DNA from: Clostridiales bacterium
GTDB taxonomy: Bacteria; Bacillota; Clostridia; Oscillospirales; Oscillospiraceae
Reading direction: 5' to 3'
DNA length: 64,000 bases
Assembly (NCBI GenBank): GCA_021202515.1
Contig: JAJQCW010000003.1
Location: 114,078 to 178,077 of the forward strand
In this document: in pieces, positions 1-9,199 of the stretch
Layout: each line of letters begins with the position of its first letter
Numbering within the stretch: the stretch's first letter is position 1
Translations under genes and position numbers: made by a program
Notes under the pieces: generated by a model
Database searches by the model: none
The model's input: only the letters and a program-made list of their open reading frames with translations
Told to the model about the DNA's origin: nothing

Positions 1-443
1 AACATGCCAATGGCCAGAATGTACAATCCCACCAGCAGGGAGAGACTGCTCCGGGGGACGGGCAGCCGCCGCCGCAGGGGGAAATAGGCGGCGATGGACA
101 ACACGAATAGCAGTAAATCCACCGCCAGCAGCCGTCCGCCCAGCACCACATGATAGCTCCACGCCACGATGAGCATCCCCCCGCAGCACAGCAGAATGGC
201 GGTCAGGCCGCCGCTACGCCGCTCTTTGGAGTAAAACGCGAACTCCACCAGCAGCAGGGGCCAGAAAATGAGCTTGACGTGTTCCCAGATGCTCTCGTTC
301 ACCGGGGAGAGAAACTCCGTCAAAATGCTGGGCCAGAGGCCAAACAGTCCGTGTAACCCTATCCCAAGCGCCAGCGCCGTCCCAAAAGGCGGCAGACAGC
401 GTTTGAGTTCTGCAACGGGGCTCTGTTTCTTGATTTGTTCCAT
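1..443 (-). CDS. DUF6512-family membrane protein (3' end cut by window)
   Basis: This reading frame is open to the left edge, so it is missing from the ORF track. It begins MEQIKKQSPVAELKRCLPPF at ATG 443 behind a GGGAGG ribosome binding site. About 147 residues are visible. The segment VNESIWEHVKLIFWP is the hallmark I associate with DUF6512 proteins, small integral membrane proteins of Clostridia with no known function. At least four hydrophobic stretches are visible (about residues 20-40, 56-68, 80-100 and 104-122). The C-terminus lies outside the window. No reaction can be assigned. The family call rests on motif memory, not a search. Confidence 0.75.
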   Translation of the reverse strand, partial: MEQIKKQSPVAELKRCLPPFGTALALGIGLHGLFGLWPSILTEFLSPVNESIWEHVKLIFWPLLLVEFAFYSKERRSGGLTAILLCCGGMLIVAWSYHVVLGGRLLAVDLLLFVLSIAAYFPLRRRLPVPRSSLSLLVGLYILAIGM

Positions 444-518
444 AGCACGCCTCCCTCTGTTCGTCTGGGATACACTATGCAATAAAACAGGAAATAGACC
501 GGCCTGACGGCAGAAAAC

Positions 519-550
519 GAGGCCCGGAACCCCGAAAGGCGCCGGACCTC
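519..550. terminator. Bidirectional terminator-like hairpin
   Basis: GAGGCCCGG and CCGGACCTC form a 9-pair stem with one mismatch around a loop that can pair further. A T-rich run follows on both sides (GTCTGTTTT on plus, CGTTTTCTG on minus). It lies upstream of the DUF6512 gene, so it could end read-through from the left-pointing GH79 gene or act as an attenuator. The 444-852 gap holds only this hairpin and the repeat at 681-786; no gene was seen there. Confidence 0.45.
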
Positions 551-680
551 GTCTGTTTTAATGATTGGTTATCCCTTTGAATCAGCCGCGTGTCTAGTGG
601 CTAATGGTTAGCAGCTAAAAAGAGAAGTTTTCACTGAAAATTACTCATCTATAGGACAAAACCAGCAACAATCGATAAGA

Positions 681-786
681 ACCCTCCCCTCTTGCCTCCC
701 CTGAAAGGGGAGGAGGGCCGCCGCCGCAGGCGGTGGCGCAGGGAGAAGCGCAGCTTCGGAAGTGCCGCTTGACGGCGGAGGGGTTT
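681..786 (+). repeat. Dispersed GC-rich intergenic palindromic repeat, copy 1
   Basis: The core pairs CCTCCCCTGAAAGGGGAGG, then GCCGCCGCAGGCGG, and ends in AGTGCCGCTTGACGGCGGAG followed by GGGTTT. The same blocks recur at 49111-49175 (shorter) and 59031-59124. A second short motif, TCTAGTGGCTAATGGTTAGCAG, lies about 70 bases to the left (593-614) and is matched near copy 2 (49009-49030). The element sits just past the 3' end of the GH79 gene and may serve as its terminator. Confidence 0.75.
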
Positions 787-852
787 CTGGCTCACGCAGA
801 GTAAAGGGACAATCAGATTGATTATTACTGTACTTCGTGTCAACCAAGGTCC

Positions 853-2373
853 TTACAGCACCAGGAAGGTGCAGGTGGCGGGAGCGAAGGTGATGGGACC
901 GGCGCTCTGTGCCACAGGCTCCATGGCGGGCAGACTGTTGCCCTCGCCCAGCACCAGCGGCTGACCGTTCAGGGCCATCACCGTGGCGCGGAGCTTACCG
1001 TCCTGCCCCTCCAGGGTGTAGCGCTGAGCGTCCTTGGGCAGCTCGGCGGTGGTGGCCTCGGTGGTGGAGGTGTTGATGACCAGATAGACCACGCCGGGCT
1101 TGCCGTCCTTGCGGCTGTGTGCGAAAACGTGCGCGCCCTCCCGCACCGGCTCGCCGGTGTCGTAGACGGTGGTACCCATCAGGCGGTTCCACAGCAACAC
1201 GGCGAAGTAGTTGGGCCGGGGGTCAAAGACCTGACGGGCCAGGAAGCCGTAGTCGGAGGAGGCCAGGGTGTTGTGGAAGATGACGCCGCTGGTCACGGTG
1301 GAGAAGCTGCCCAGCTCGTTCAGGGTGCGGAACACATCCAGGAAGGTGGAGGCCCAGGCGTCGCCGCCGCCGCCGGCGTCGCCGGACTCGGTGACCCACA
1401 TCTCCGCGCCAGGAACGTACTTATCCCGCATGGGGGCGTAGGTACGGGCGAAGTTGGCGGCGGTATCCAGATATTCTTCGCACAGAGCCTCGTTGGGCTG
1501 CCAGTGGGCGGAGGGCATGACGGAGGCCAGCCGGTCAGAGACGCCGTTGTAGTAGTGATAGCTGAACACGTCCAGCGGCACCTTGGTGCCTTCCATCAGG
1601 TCGGCGCAGTTGCAGGTCTCGCTGGCGAGCTGCTCGATGCCGCCGCCGGACTTCCGGCCGAAGGTCAGGTTGTCGCCGCCAGTGGAGCTGGGACCGACCT
1701 TGATGCAGTCGGGATAGTTCTCATCCAGCCACTGGAAGAACAGGTCCTGATCCCGGCGATAGTCGGCGGGGGTGTAACCGGCGGGGAAGCCGGTGTCTTC
1801 CATCATGTTGGGTTCATTGGTGAACTCCGCCGCGTTGATGGGTACACCGTATTCCGCGCTGAGGCCGAAAATCTTCTCCGCCTCGGTGGAGGGCCAAGGC
1901 TCGTGGGCGCTGTGCAGGCCGGGGCAGTTGGCCACAGAGATGATCAGTTTGGCGTCGATGGCCTTGACGAAGTCCAGCACGCCGATCCACTGCTCTTTGG
2001 TCAGCACGTTCAAGTAGCCCTCGGGAACCTGGCCGTTGGTGGTGCCGTCGAAGTCATAATAGGTCTTGGTGGACCAGGTACCGGACACCCGCACCCATGC
2101 GGTACCCAGCTCTTTGGCCAGGGCGCGGAGCTTTTCGTTGTACAGGTCGATGGGGGGATAAACCTGCATCAGGTCCTTGTACATGGCGGCAATGCCGTCC
2201 TCAGTGGGTTCTACATAAAATTCCTCGGTGCCGGCGATCTGGCCGGGGGTGTATGCCTTCCAGAAGGTGCCGCCGGTGACCTCGGCAAACTCCACGTTGT
2301 AGGACATCATCATGGGGTTGCCCTCCCGCAGGGCGGGCAGGCCCTCGGCCTGGATTTTGATAAACTCTGCCAT
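853..2373 (-). CDS. Glycoside hydrolase family 79 (heparanase / beta-glucuronidase-like)
   Basis: The product is 506 residues. It is a TIM-barrel glycosidase resembling heparanases and bacterial GH79 beta-glucuronidases, which remove glucuronic acid from glycans. NEPN at residues 186-189 supplies the acid/base Glu187. VTESGDAGGGG supplies the nucleophile Glu329 in the context typical of GH79. The stretch FDPRPNYFAVLLWNRLMGTT matches the heparanase region after the nucleophile, and a short beta-sandwich tail follows. There is no signal peptide or membrane segment, so it should act in the cytoplasm on imported oligosaccharides. The start is ATG 2373 behind AGGAG. It has its own promoter with a possible operator and no sugar genes beside it. 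The family call is firm; the substrate is inferred. Confidence 0.82.
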   Translation of the reverse strand: MAEFIKIQAEGLPALREGNPMMMSYNVEFAEVTGGTFWKAYTPGQIAGTEEFYVEPTEDGIAAMYKDLMQVYPPIDLYNEKLRALAKELGTAWVRVSGTWSTKTYYDFDGTTNGQVPEGYLNVLTKEQWIGVLDFVKAIDAKLIISVANCPGLHSAHEPWPSTEAEKIFGLSAEYGVPINAAEFTNEPNMMEDTGFPAGYTPADYRRDQDLFFQWLDENYPDCIKVGPSSTGGDNLTFGRKSGGGIEQLASETCNCADLMEGTKVPLDVFSYHYYNGVSDRLASVMPSAHWQPNEALCEEYLDTAANFARTYAPMRDKYVPGAEMWVTESGDAGGGGDAWASTFLDVFRTLNELGSFSTVTSGVIFHNTLASSDYGFLARQVFDPRPNYFAVLLWNRLMGTTVYDTGEPVREGAHVFAHSRKDGKPGVVYLVINTSTTEATTAELPKDAQRYTLEGQDGKLRATVMALNGQPLVLGEGNSLPAMEPVAQSAGPITFAPATCTFLVL

Positions 2374-2436
2374 AAAACGCTCCTTTCATCGCGTCATGCC
2401 TGTTGCGCCGCAAAGGGCGGCGCTCTCTTATGTATT

Positions 2437-2465
2437 ATTATACATGAGACAATTTCTGTTCGCAA
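2437..2465 (-). promoter_or_regulatory. Sigma-A promoter of the GH79 gene
   Basis: On the minus strand TTGCGA is followed by 17 bases and a perfect TATAAT. The expected start is about 60 bases upstream of the GH79 ATG. Confidence 0.7.
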
Positions 2466-2471
2466 GCGAAC
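2458..2471. promoter_or_regulatory. Inverted repeat overlapping the GH79 -35 box (candidate operator)
   Basis: GTTCGC-AA-GCGAAC is a perfect 6-base inverted repeat with a 2-base centre. It covers the -35 hexamer, so a dimeric repressor bound here would block RNA polymerase. No regulator gene is adjacent. The operator role is inferred from position alone. Confidence 0.4.
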
Positions 2472-2541
2472 TTTTACAAAAAATGCGGTAAAATCTTTGC
2501 GCTTTTGTGCAGAATTTCCGAAAGGGCAGGAGAGAGACGCA

Positions 2542-2916
2542 TTATTTTGCCTGTTTCCGCTTGTTTGCCGTCGCCTGAAAACTGGCATCCAGTAAATCGA
2601 AAATGCGCTCGTCTGATACTGTGCCGTCCAGCAGGATGCTGACCCAAGTTTTCTTATTCATGTGATAGCCAGGAAAGAAACCGGGAGATTGCCGCAGCAG
2701 GTCGGCAAACATCGGCTCACACTTCACGTCCAGAATGTCCACGACACCTGTGCCCGGTAAGCCCAGCTTCTCTCGCGGAACATCCATCACAATGCCATAC
2801 CATTTCTGATTGTCCTGGCGGCGCAAAACGGCGTAGGAAGGATATTTCAGCCACAAATATTCCGGTTCCGTGCCGTACTGTTGTTTCACATACTGAAAAA
2901 TGGCCTGTCGATCCAT
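2542..2916 (-). CDS. MmcQ/YjbR family protein
   Basis: A 124-residue protein of the MmcQ/YjbR (DUF419) family, which has a CyaY-like fold and is often called DNA-binding although its role is not established. Typical features are the N-terminal FQYVKQQYGTEPEYLW, the central DVPREKLGLPGTGVVDILDVKCEP and the late MNKKTWVSILLDGTVSDERI, the segment that usually reads KKHWvtv.ldg..pd..i. Length fits the family (about 115-125). The ATG at 2916 follows GAGGAGG. It is monocistronic and divergent from mgtE. Confidence 0.85.
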   Translation of the reverse strand: MDRQAIFQYVKQQYGTEPEYLWLKYPSYAVLRRQDNQKWYGIVMDVPREKLGLPGTGVVDILDVKCEPMFADLLRQSPGFFPGYHMNKKTWVSILLDGTVSDERIFDLLDASFQATANKRKQAK

Positions 2917-2947
2917 AATGGCCTCCTCTGAATGGTTGAGATACCAC

Positions 2948-2977
2948 AGTATAACACGGCCCAGCGGGGGCAGGCAA
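2948..2977 (-). promoter_or_regulatory. Promoter of the YjbR-like gene
   Basis: TTGCCT, 18 bases, TATACT on the minus strand. The expected start lies about 25 bases before the GAGGAGG site. Confidence 0.5.
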
Positions 2978-3029
2978 GGCAGACCTTGACCGGGCGGTGG
3001 ATTCCCTTAGAAATTTCCGTTTTTTGTGG

Positions 3030-3058
3030 TTGCAATTTCTTCGGGAAACGAGTAAAAT
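3030..3058 (+). promoter_or_regulatory. Sigma-A promoter of mgtE
   Basis: TTGCAA, 17 bases, TAAAAT. Transcription should begin near 3065, leaving a leader of about 234 bases before the mgtE ATG. Confidence 0.65.
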
Positions 3059-3064
3059 ACCATA

Positions 3065-3298
3065 GGGGATGAAACGTCCCCGGTATTTTTGTGCCTTTTC
3101 CAAACGATGAGTATGAAAGGAGATGAGACAGGAATGGACGCAGGCGGTCGAAGTCGCAGAGCTGATGGCAATGACGCTCCGGTGCCCTTATGGGTCCCTG
3201 TTATCCACCGGTCTCACCCTCCCGTGAGACCGTCGGTTCTGCGAGTGTAGTGCGCAGTTCTGCCTCCCGACTTATTAGTAAGAAGGAGGTAGTTCCCA
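3065..3298 (+). promoter_or_regulatory. Long structured 5' leader of mgtE, unclassified
   Basis: The leader holds at least three stable hairpins: GGGGATGAAACGTCCCC then GGTATTTTT close to the start; CGGTCTCAC-CCTCCC-GTGAGACCG (9 perfect pairs); and CTGCGAGTGTAGTGCGCAG. An AAGGAGG site precedes the mgtE ATG. Bacterial mgtE genes are often controlled by the M-box (ykoK) magnesium riboswitch, but I could not match its conserved core, nor the yybP-ykoY manganese motif. I see no ORF here. Metal-responsive control is plausible from context only. Confidence 0.5.
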
Positions 3299-4669
3299 AT
3301 GAACATCGAAATCAACATGGAGGAGCTGAAAGAGCTTGTCAAGGACAAGGAGTTTCGCAAACTGAAATTCCTGCTGGAACGGATGAACGAGGCGGACGTG
3401 GCGGAGTTCCTGGAGGAGCTGTCCATGCAGCAGTCCGTTCTGGTGTTCCGAATGCTCCCCAAGTCCACGGCGTCGGACGTGTTCGCGTTCCTGCCTGTGG
3501 AAATTCAAAAGGAGATCATCCTGGCCATCACGGACAAGGAGTTACAGACCATCGTAGAGGACCTCTACATGGACGACGTGGTGGACATGCTGGAAGAACT
3601 CCCCGCTTCCGTGGTTCGCCGGGTGCTGGAAAATGCCACCCCGGAGACCCGCAAAACCATCAACCAGTTTTTGAATTACCCGGAAAACTCCGCCGGGAGC
3701 ATTATGACGGCGGAATACATCTCCCTGAAACGGGGGATGACGGTCAGCCAGTCCTTCGACTATATCCGCGCTCACGGGCAGGATAAGGAGACCATTTACG
3801 TCCTCTACGTCACCGACGCGGAGCGGCACCTGGAGGGCGTGGTCACGGTGAAAGACCTGTTGATGCACGGCTACGAGGTGCCCATCGAGGAGCTGATGGA
3901 CGTCAACGTCATCAGTTGCGTCACCACCGACGACCAGGAAGACGCCGCCAACCTGATGAAAAAGTACGACCTGCTCTCCCTGGCTGTGGTGGACACCGAG
4001 GACCGTCTGGTGGGCCTCATCACCGTGGACGACGCGGTGGACGTTATGCAGCAAGAGGCCACGGAGGACATGGAAAAGATGGCGGCTATGCTGCCCTCGG
4101 ACCGGGCCTACCTGAAAACCAGCGTGTTTGACACCTGGAAGGCCCGTATCCCCTGGCTGATGCTGCTGATGATCTCCGCCACCTTCACCGGGGCCATCAT
4201 CGACAGCTTCGAGGACGCGCTGGCCGTCTGCACAGTGCTGACCGGCTTCATCCCCATGCTGATGGACACCGGCGGTAACTCCGGCTCCCAGGCGTCGGTG
4301 TCGGTCATCCGCGGTCTGTCCCTGAAGGAAATCGAGTTCGACGACCTGTTTCGGGTCATCTGGAAGGAAATTCGCGTGGCGGTGCTGTGCGGCGTCACCC
4401 TGGCCTGTGTCAACTTCGTCAAAATCCTCGTGGTGGACAAAATGCTCATGGGCCGAGAGGGAATCACCCTGATGGTGGATGCGGTGGTCTGCGCCACGCT
4501 GATGCTGACCATCATCTGTGCCAAGTGCATTGGCTGTATCCTGCCCATGCTGGCCGATCGGCTGGGCTTCGACCCGGCGGTGATGGCCTCTCCCTTCATT
4601 ACCACCCTGGTGGACGCGGTCTCGCTGCTTATCTACTTCCAGCTTGCCAGCGCCGCGCTGGGGTTCTAA
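3299..4669 (+). CDS. mgtE: Magnesium transporter MgtE
   Basis: A 456-residue Mg2+ channel/transporter of the cytoplasmic membrane. The N-terminal MgtE_N domain (about 1-130) is a helical superhelix. Two CBS domains (about 135-255) sense cytosolic Mg2+. The membrane domain (about 270-456) has five hydrophobic segments. The signature DTGGNSGSQAS starts near residue 323, and the last segments contain GFDPAVMASPFITTLVDAVS, which carries the pore Asp of characterised MgtE. Length matches the family. The ATG at 3299 is placed after AAGGAGGTAGTTCCC. The gene is alone, with its own promoter, a long leader and a hairpin downstream. Confidence 0.96.
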   Translation: MNIEINMEELKELVKDKEFRKLKFLLERMNEADVAEFLEELSMQQSVLVFRMLPKSTASDVFAFLPVEIQKEIILAITDKELQTIVEDLYMDDVVDMLEELPASVVRRVLENATPETRKTINQFLNYPENSAGSIMTAEYISLKRGMTVSQSFDYIRAHGQDKETIYVLYVTDAERHLEGVVTVKDLLMHGYEVPIEELMDVNVISCVTTDDQEDAANLMKKYDLLSLAVVDTEDRLVGLITVDDAVDVMQQEATEDMEKMAAMLPSDRAYLKTSVFDTWKARIPWLMLLMISATFTGAIIDSFEDALAVCTVLTGFIPMLMDTGGNSGSQASVSVIRGLSLKEIEFDDLFRVIWKEIRVAVLCGVTLACVNFVKILVVDKMLMGREGITLMVDAVVCATLMLTIICAKCIGCILPMLADRLGFDPAVMASPFITTLVDAVSLLIYFQLASAALGF

Positions 4670-4695
4670 GGCTCTGTTTCTGAAAATATCATATG

Positions 4696-4743
4696 CAGAA
4701 AGAGGAAATGCGCCGTTTGACGGGCGGGCGTTTCCTCTTTCTG
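4696..4743 (+). terminator. Terminator hairpin after mgtE
   Basis: CAGAAAGAGGAAA pairs perfectly with TTTCCTCTTTCTG around a GC-rich loop. There is no long T run beyond the stem, but the stem itself ends in a U-rich arm. Confidence 0.6.
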
Positions 4744-4912
4744 TCCGTTCACAAAAATTTAACAAAATTCTTCCGCAGGAAAGAGGAATTTTCGCCTTTG
4801 TTTGCGTATTATTAAACTAGAAGGGTAGAATCCCATTTGTCAAGGGGAAAGTTGGCATTTTTGCCGCCTGATTCCCTCTTGCAGCGCCCGTTTTGGAGAG
4901 GAGGGGGAAGCA

Positions 4913-6651
4913 ATGGCAATTCCAGACTCGTTTTTGGACGAGGTAAACGCCCGCACCGACATTGTTGACCTGGTCTCCAGCTATGTCCAGTTGCAAAAGA
5001 AAGGCAGCCGCTACTGGGCCTGCTGCCCCTTCCACAGCGAAAAGACCCCCTCCTTCTGCGTCTCCCCGGACAAGCAGATGTACTACTGCTTCGGCTGTCA
5101 CAAGGGCGGCGGGGCTATCAGCTTCGTCATGGAGGAGGAAGGCGCCGGTTTTGTGGACGCGGTGGCGATTTTGGCCCAGCGTGCGGGGCTGCAAATGCCC
5201 GAAGCTGACGAGGACCGGGGCCGGCAGAAGCAGCGGGAGCGGCTTTACGCCCTGAACCGGGAGGCGGCGCGGTATTTCAACCAGAACCTGAGCAGCCCCC
5301 AGGCGGAAAACGCCCGGCGCTATTTGTCGGACCGGGGGCTTTCCCGGCGGACCATCACCAACTTCGGTATGGGCTACGCCTTCAACCAGTGGGACGCTCT
5401 CATCAAGGCCATGGCCGAGAAGGGGTACAGCAAAAAAGACCTGCTGGACGCCGGACTGGTGGTGGCGAACCAGAAAGGCAACATCTATGACCGCTTCCGG
5501 GGCAGGGTCATCTTCCCCATCATCGACCTGCGGGGCAACGTCATCGGCTTCGGGGGCCGGGTGCTGGACGACACCAAGCCTAAGTACCTGAACTCGCCGG
5601 ACACCCCTGTTTACAACAAGAGCAAGAACCTCTTCGCCATGAACATCGCCAAAAAATCCAAGGCGGGGCGGCTGATCCTGACTGAGGGGTATATGGACAC
5701 CATCTCCCTCCACCAGGGCGGGTTCGACTGCGCGGTGGCCTCCCTGGGTACCTCCCTGACCGAGGACCACGCCCGGCTGATGGCCAAGTACACCAAAGAG
5801 GTAGTGCTGGCCTACGACGGCGACGCGGCAGGCGTGGCGGCAGCCCAGCGGGCCATCGGCATCCTGACCCGGGTGGGGCTGGAGGTCCGGGTGCTGCACG
5901 TCACCGGGGCCAAGGACCCGGACGAGTTTATCAAGAAATATGGCAGGGCCGCCTTCCAAAAGCTGCTGGACGGCTCGGAGGGCCAGGTGGAGTATCGACT
6001 GCTGCAAATCCAGAAGAAGTATGACCTGACCGAGGACAGCCAGAAGGTGGAATACCTCCAGGAGGCCGCCCGGCTCATCGCTCAGCTCTCCAGTCCGGTG
6101 GAGCGGGAAATTTACGGTGGGCGGGCCGCCGCCGCCGCCGGAGTGGACCGGAAGGCCATGGACGACGAGGTGACCCGGCAGCGCAAGCGCTCCAACTGGC
6201 AGCAGCGCCGCCGGGAGGAACGGCGGGCCATGACCCCCACCGCCAACCTCCAGCCGGAGGAGCGCAAGCTCCGTTACCAGAATATGCGTTCCGCCATGGC
6301 GGAGGAGGGCGTCATCGCCCTGGCGCTGGTGGACAGCGACCTGCTGGCCCTGGCGGACGACCTCAGCCCGGAGCAATTCTCCTCGGAACTGCTGGGCCGG
6401 GTCTACGGCATCCTGCGGGAGCGGTGGCAGGAGGGGAAGAGCAGTACGCTGGACAACCTGACTGCGCTGCTGGCCCCGGAAGAGATCAGCCACCTGACCA
6501 AAATCATGCAGCAGCCCCAGACCCACGCCAACAACGAGCGGGCGCTGGCTGATTACATCAAAACCATTCAAACCGAATGTACCAAGCGCCAGGTCGCCGA
6601 CGACAGCGACATTCTGGCAGTTATCCAAAGAAAAACGATGGAGGAACCAAA

Positions 6652-6655
<4 letters not shown>
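4913..6655 (+). CDS. dnaG: DNA primase DnaG
   Basis: A 580-residue primase that makes RNA primers at the replication fork and binds the replicative helicase. The CHC2 zinc domain is at residues about 37-65 ([20 protein letters not shown] then CFGCHKGG). The catalytic core and Toprim domain span about 120-345. [14 protein letters not shown] and [10 protein letters not shown] supply the acidic metal-binding residues. The C-terminal third is the helical helicase-interaction region. The start follows GGAGAGGAGGGGG. The stop overlaps the rpoD start in ATGA, the standard dnaG-rpoD macromolecular-synthesis arrangement without rpsU. Confidence 0.96.
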
Positions 6656-7905
<1,250 letters not shown>

Positions 7906-7918
7906 GCCGAAACATTCC

Positions 7919-7965
7919 CCGCCCCTTCCCGCGACCACCCGCCGGGGAGGGGCGGTTTGTTTTGG
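7919..7965 (+). terminator. Rho-independent terminator after rpoD
   Basis: CCGCCCCTTCCC pairs with GGGGAGGGGCGG and is followed by TTTGTTTT. It separates rpoD from the cobalamin operon promoter, which starts ten bases on. Confidence 0.85.
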
Positions 7966-7974
7966 GAAACCCTC

Positions 7975-8003
7975 TTGCGGGCAGGGGGAGAATTGGGTAT
8001 AAT
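7975..8003 (+). promoter_or_regulatory. Promoter of the cobalamin operon
   Basis: TTGCGG, exactly 17 bases, perfect TATAAT. The start should fall at about 8010, giving only about 38 bases of leader before the cbiD GTG. That is far too short for a cobalamin riboswitch (about 200 bases). No other promoter as good was noticed in the next 20 kb. Confidence 0.7.
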
Positions 8004-8047
8004 AGTGTCCTGTGAGTTTTGCGGTTTCGGGGGAAGGAGGCGCTGTT

Positions 8048-9199
8048 GTGCAGAAATTGGAACACTACATACAGGTAGCCGGGCAGCGCCTGCGTTGCGG
8101 CTACACCACCGGCACCTGTGCCGCCGCCGCTGCCCGTGGCGCGGCAGAGCTGCTGTTGACCGGTGAGGTCCCCGACCTCCTGCGGGTGGAGACTCCCTCC
8201 GGCCTCACAGTAGAGGTGGAGGTAGAGGAGGCCCAGATGCTGGAGAACTGTGCCCGCTGCGCCGTCCGCAAGGACGCCGGAGACGACCCGGACATCACTG
8301 ACGGCGTGTTGGTTTGGGCGACGGTGGAGCGTACCGAGGTCCCTGGCGTGACCATCGACGGGGGAGAGGGCGTTGGCCGCGTCACCCGGCCTGGCCTGGA
8401 CCAGCCCCTCGGCGAGGCAGCCATCAACAGCGTTCCCCGGCGGATGATAACGGAACAATTAGAGACTGTCCTCCGAGATGCGGCGGTTGATTGCGGTATC
8501 CGGGCGGTCATTTCCATTCCCCAGGGGCGGGCGCTGGCGGAAAAGACCTTCAACCCCCGACTGGGCATCGAGGGAGGGCTATCGGTGCTGGGTACAACCG
8601 GCATCGTCCGGCCTATGAGTGAGGCGGCGCTGGTGGCCTCCATCCACGCGGAGCTGGATGTGCGCCGGGCGGAGGGGACCCTCGACCTGCTGGTCTCTCC
8701 GGGGAATTACGGGGCGGACTTCGCCCGGGATGTTTTGGGGCTGGATTTGACGCAGAGCGTCCAGTGCTCCAACTACATCGGCGACACGCTGGACTACGCC
8801 GCCGCAAAGGGCTTCCGTTCCCTGCTGCTGGTGGGACATTTGGGCAAGCTGGTGAAGTGCGCCGCCGGGGTGATGAACACCCACTCTCGGGTGGCGGACT
8901 GCCGCATGGAGACGCTGGCGGCCCACGCCGCTATATGCGGCGCGAAGCGGGAGACAGTGCGCACCATTTTGCAAGCTATTACAACGGAAGCTGCAATTTC
9001 GACGCTTCAAGAGACAGGGCTGCTGGATGAGACAATGAACAGTGTGATGGAGGCGCTCTCGCGCCACCTCCGCCGCCGGGCAGGAGAGACCCTGCGGGTG
9101 GAGGCGGTGCTGTTCACCAACCAATACGGCGTTTTGGGCGAAACCGAGGGCGCGGCAGAACTGCTGGCCCTCCACCGGAAGGGGGAACGGGAACCATGA
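8048..9199 (+). CDS. cbiD: Cobalt-precorrin-5B C1-methyltransferase CbiD
   Basis: A 383-residue enzyme that methylates C1 of cobalt-precorrin-5B with S-adenosylmethionine in anaerobic B12 synthesis. The family signature RCGYTTGTCAAAAARGAAEL is near the N-terminus, and a GNYGADF motif and a conserved GKLVKCAAGVMNTHSRVADC region follow. The ORF track starts at GTG 8012, which lies on the predicted transcription start. GTG 8048 follows GGAAGGAGG at 7-base spacing and is preferred. First gene of the operon; its TGA overlaps the cbiF ATG. Confidence 0.93.
   Translation: MQKLEHYIQVAGQRLRCGYTTGTCAAAAARGAAELLLTGEVPDLLRVETPSGLTVEVEVEEAQMLENCARCAVRKDAGDDPDITDGVLVWATVERTEVPGVTIDGGEGVGRVTRPGLDQPLGEAAINSVPRRMITEQLETVLRDAAVDCGIRAVISIPQGRALAEKTFNPRLGIEGGLSVLGTTGIVRPMSEAALVASIHAELDVRRAEGTLDLLVSPGNYGADFARDVLGLDLTQSVQCSNYIGDTLDYAAAKGFRSLLLVGHLGKLVKCAAGVMNTHSRVADCRMETLAAHAAICGAKRETVRTILQAITTEAAISTLQETGLLDETMNSVMEALSRHLRRRAGETLRVEAVLFTNQYGVLGETEGAAELLALHRKGEREP

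Noticed and set aside
1117-2595. 492-residue plus-strand ORF opposite the GH79 gene
   Set aside because: Gly/Val/His/Gln-rich composition typical of the antisense of a GC-rich gene; the minus strand encodes a complete GH79 enzyme with ribosome binding site and promoter.
3065-3298. M-box (ykoK) or yybP-ykoY riboswitch before mgtE
   Set aside because: Conserved core sequences could not be matched by eye; left as an unclassified structured leader.
4817-6628. 603-residue minus-strand ORF opposite dnaG
   Set aside because: Antisense shadow; the plus strand has all primase motifs.
8004-8047. Cobalamin riboswitch before cbiD
   Set aside because: The distance from the promoter to the start codon is about 40 bases and no conserved B12-box was seen.
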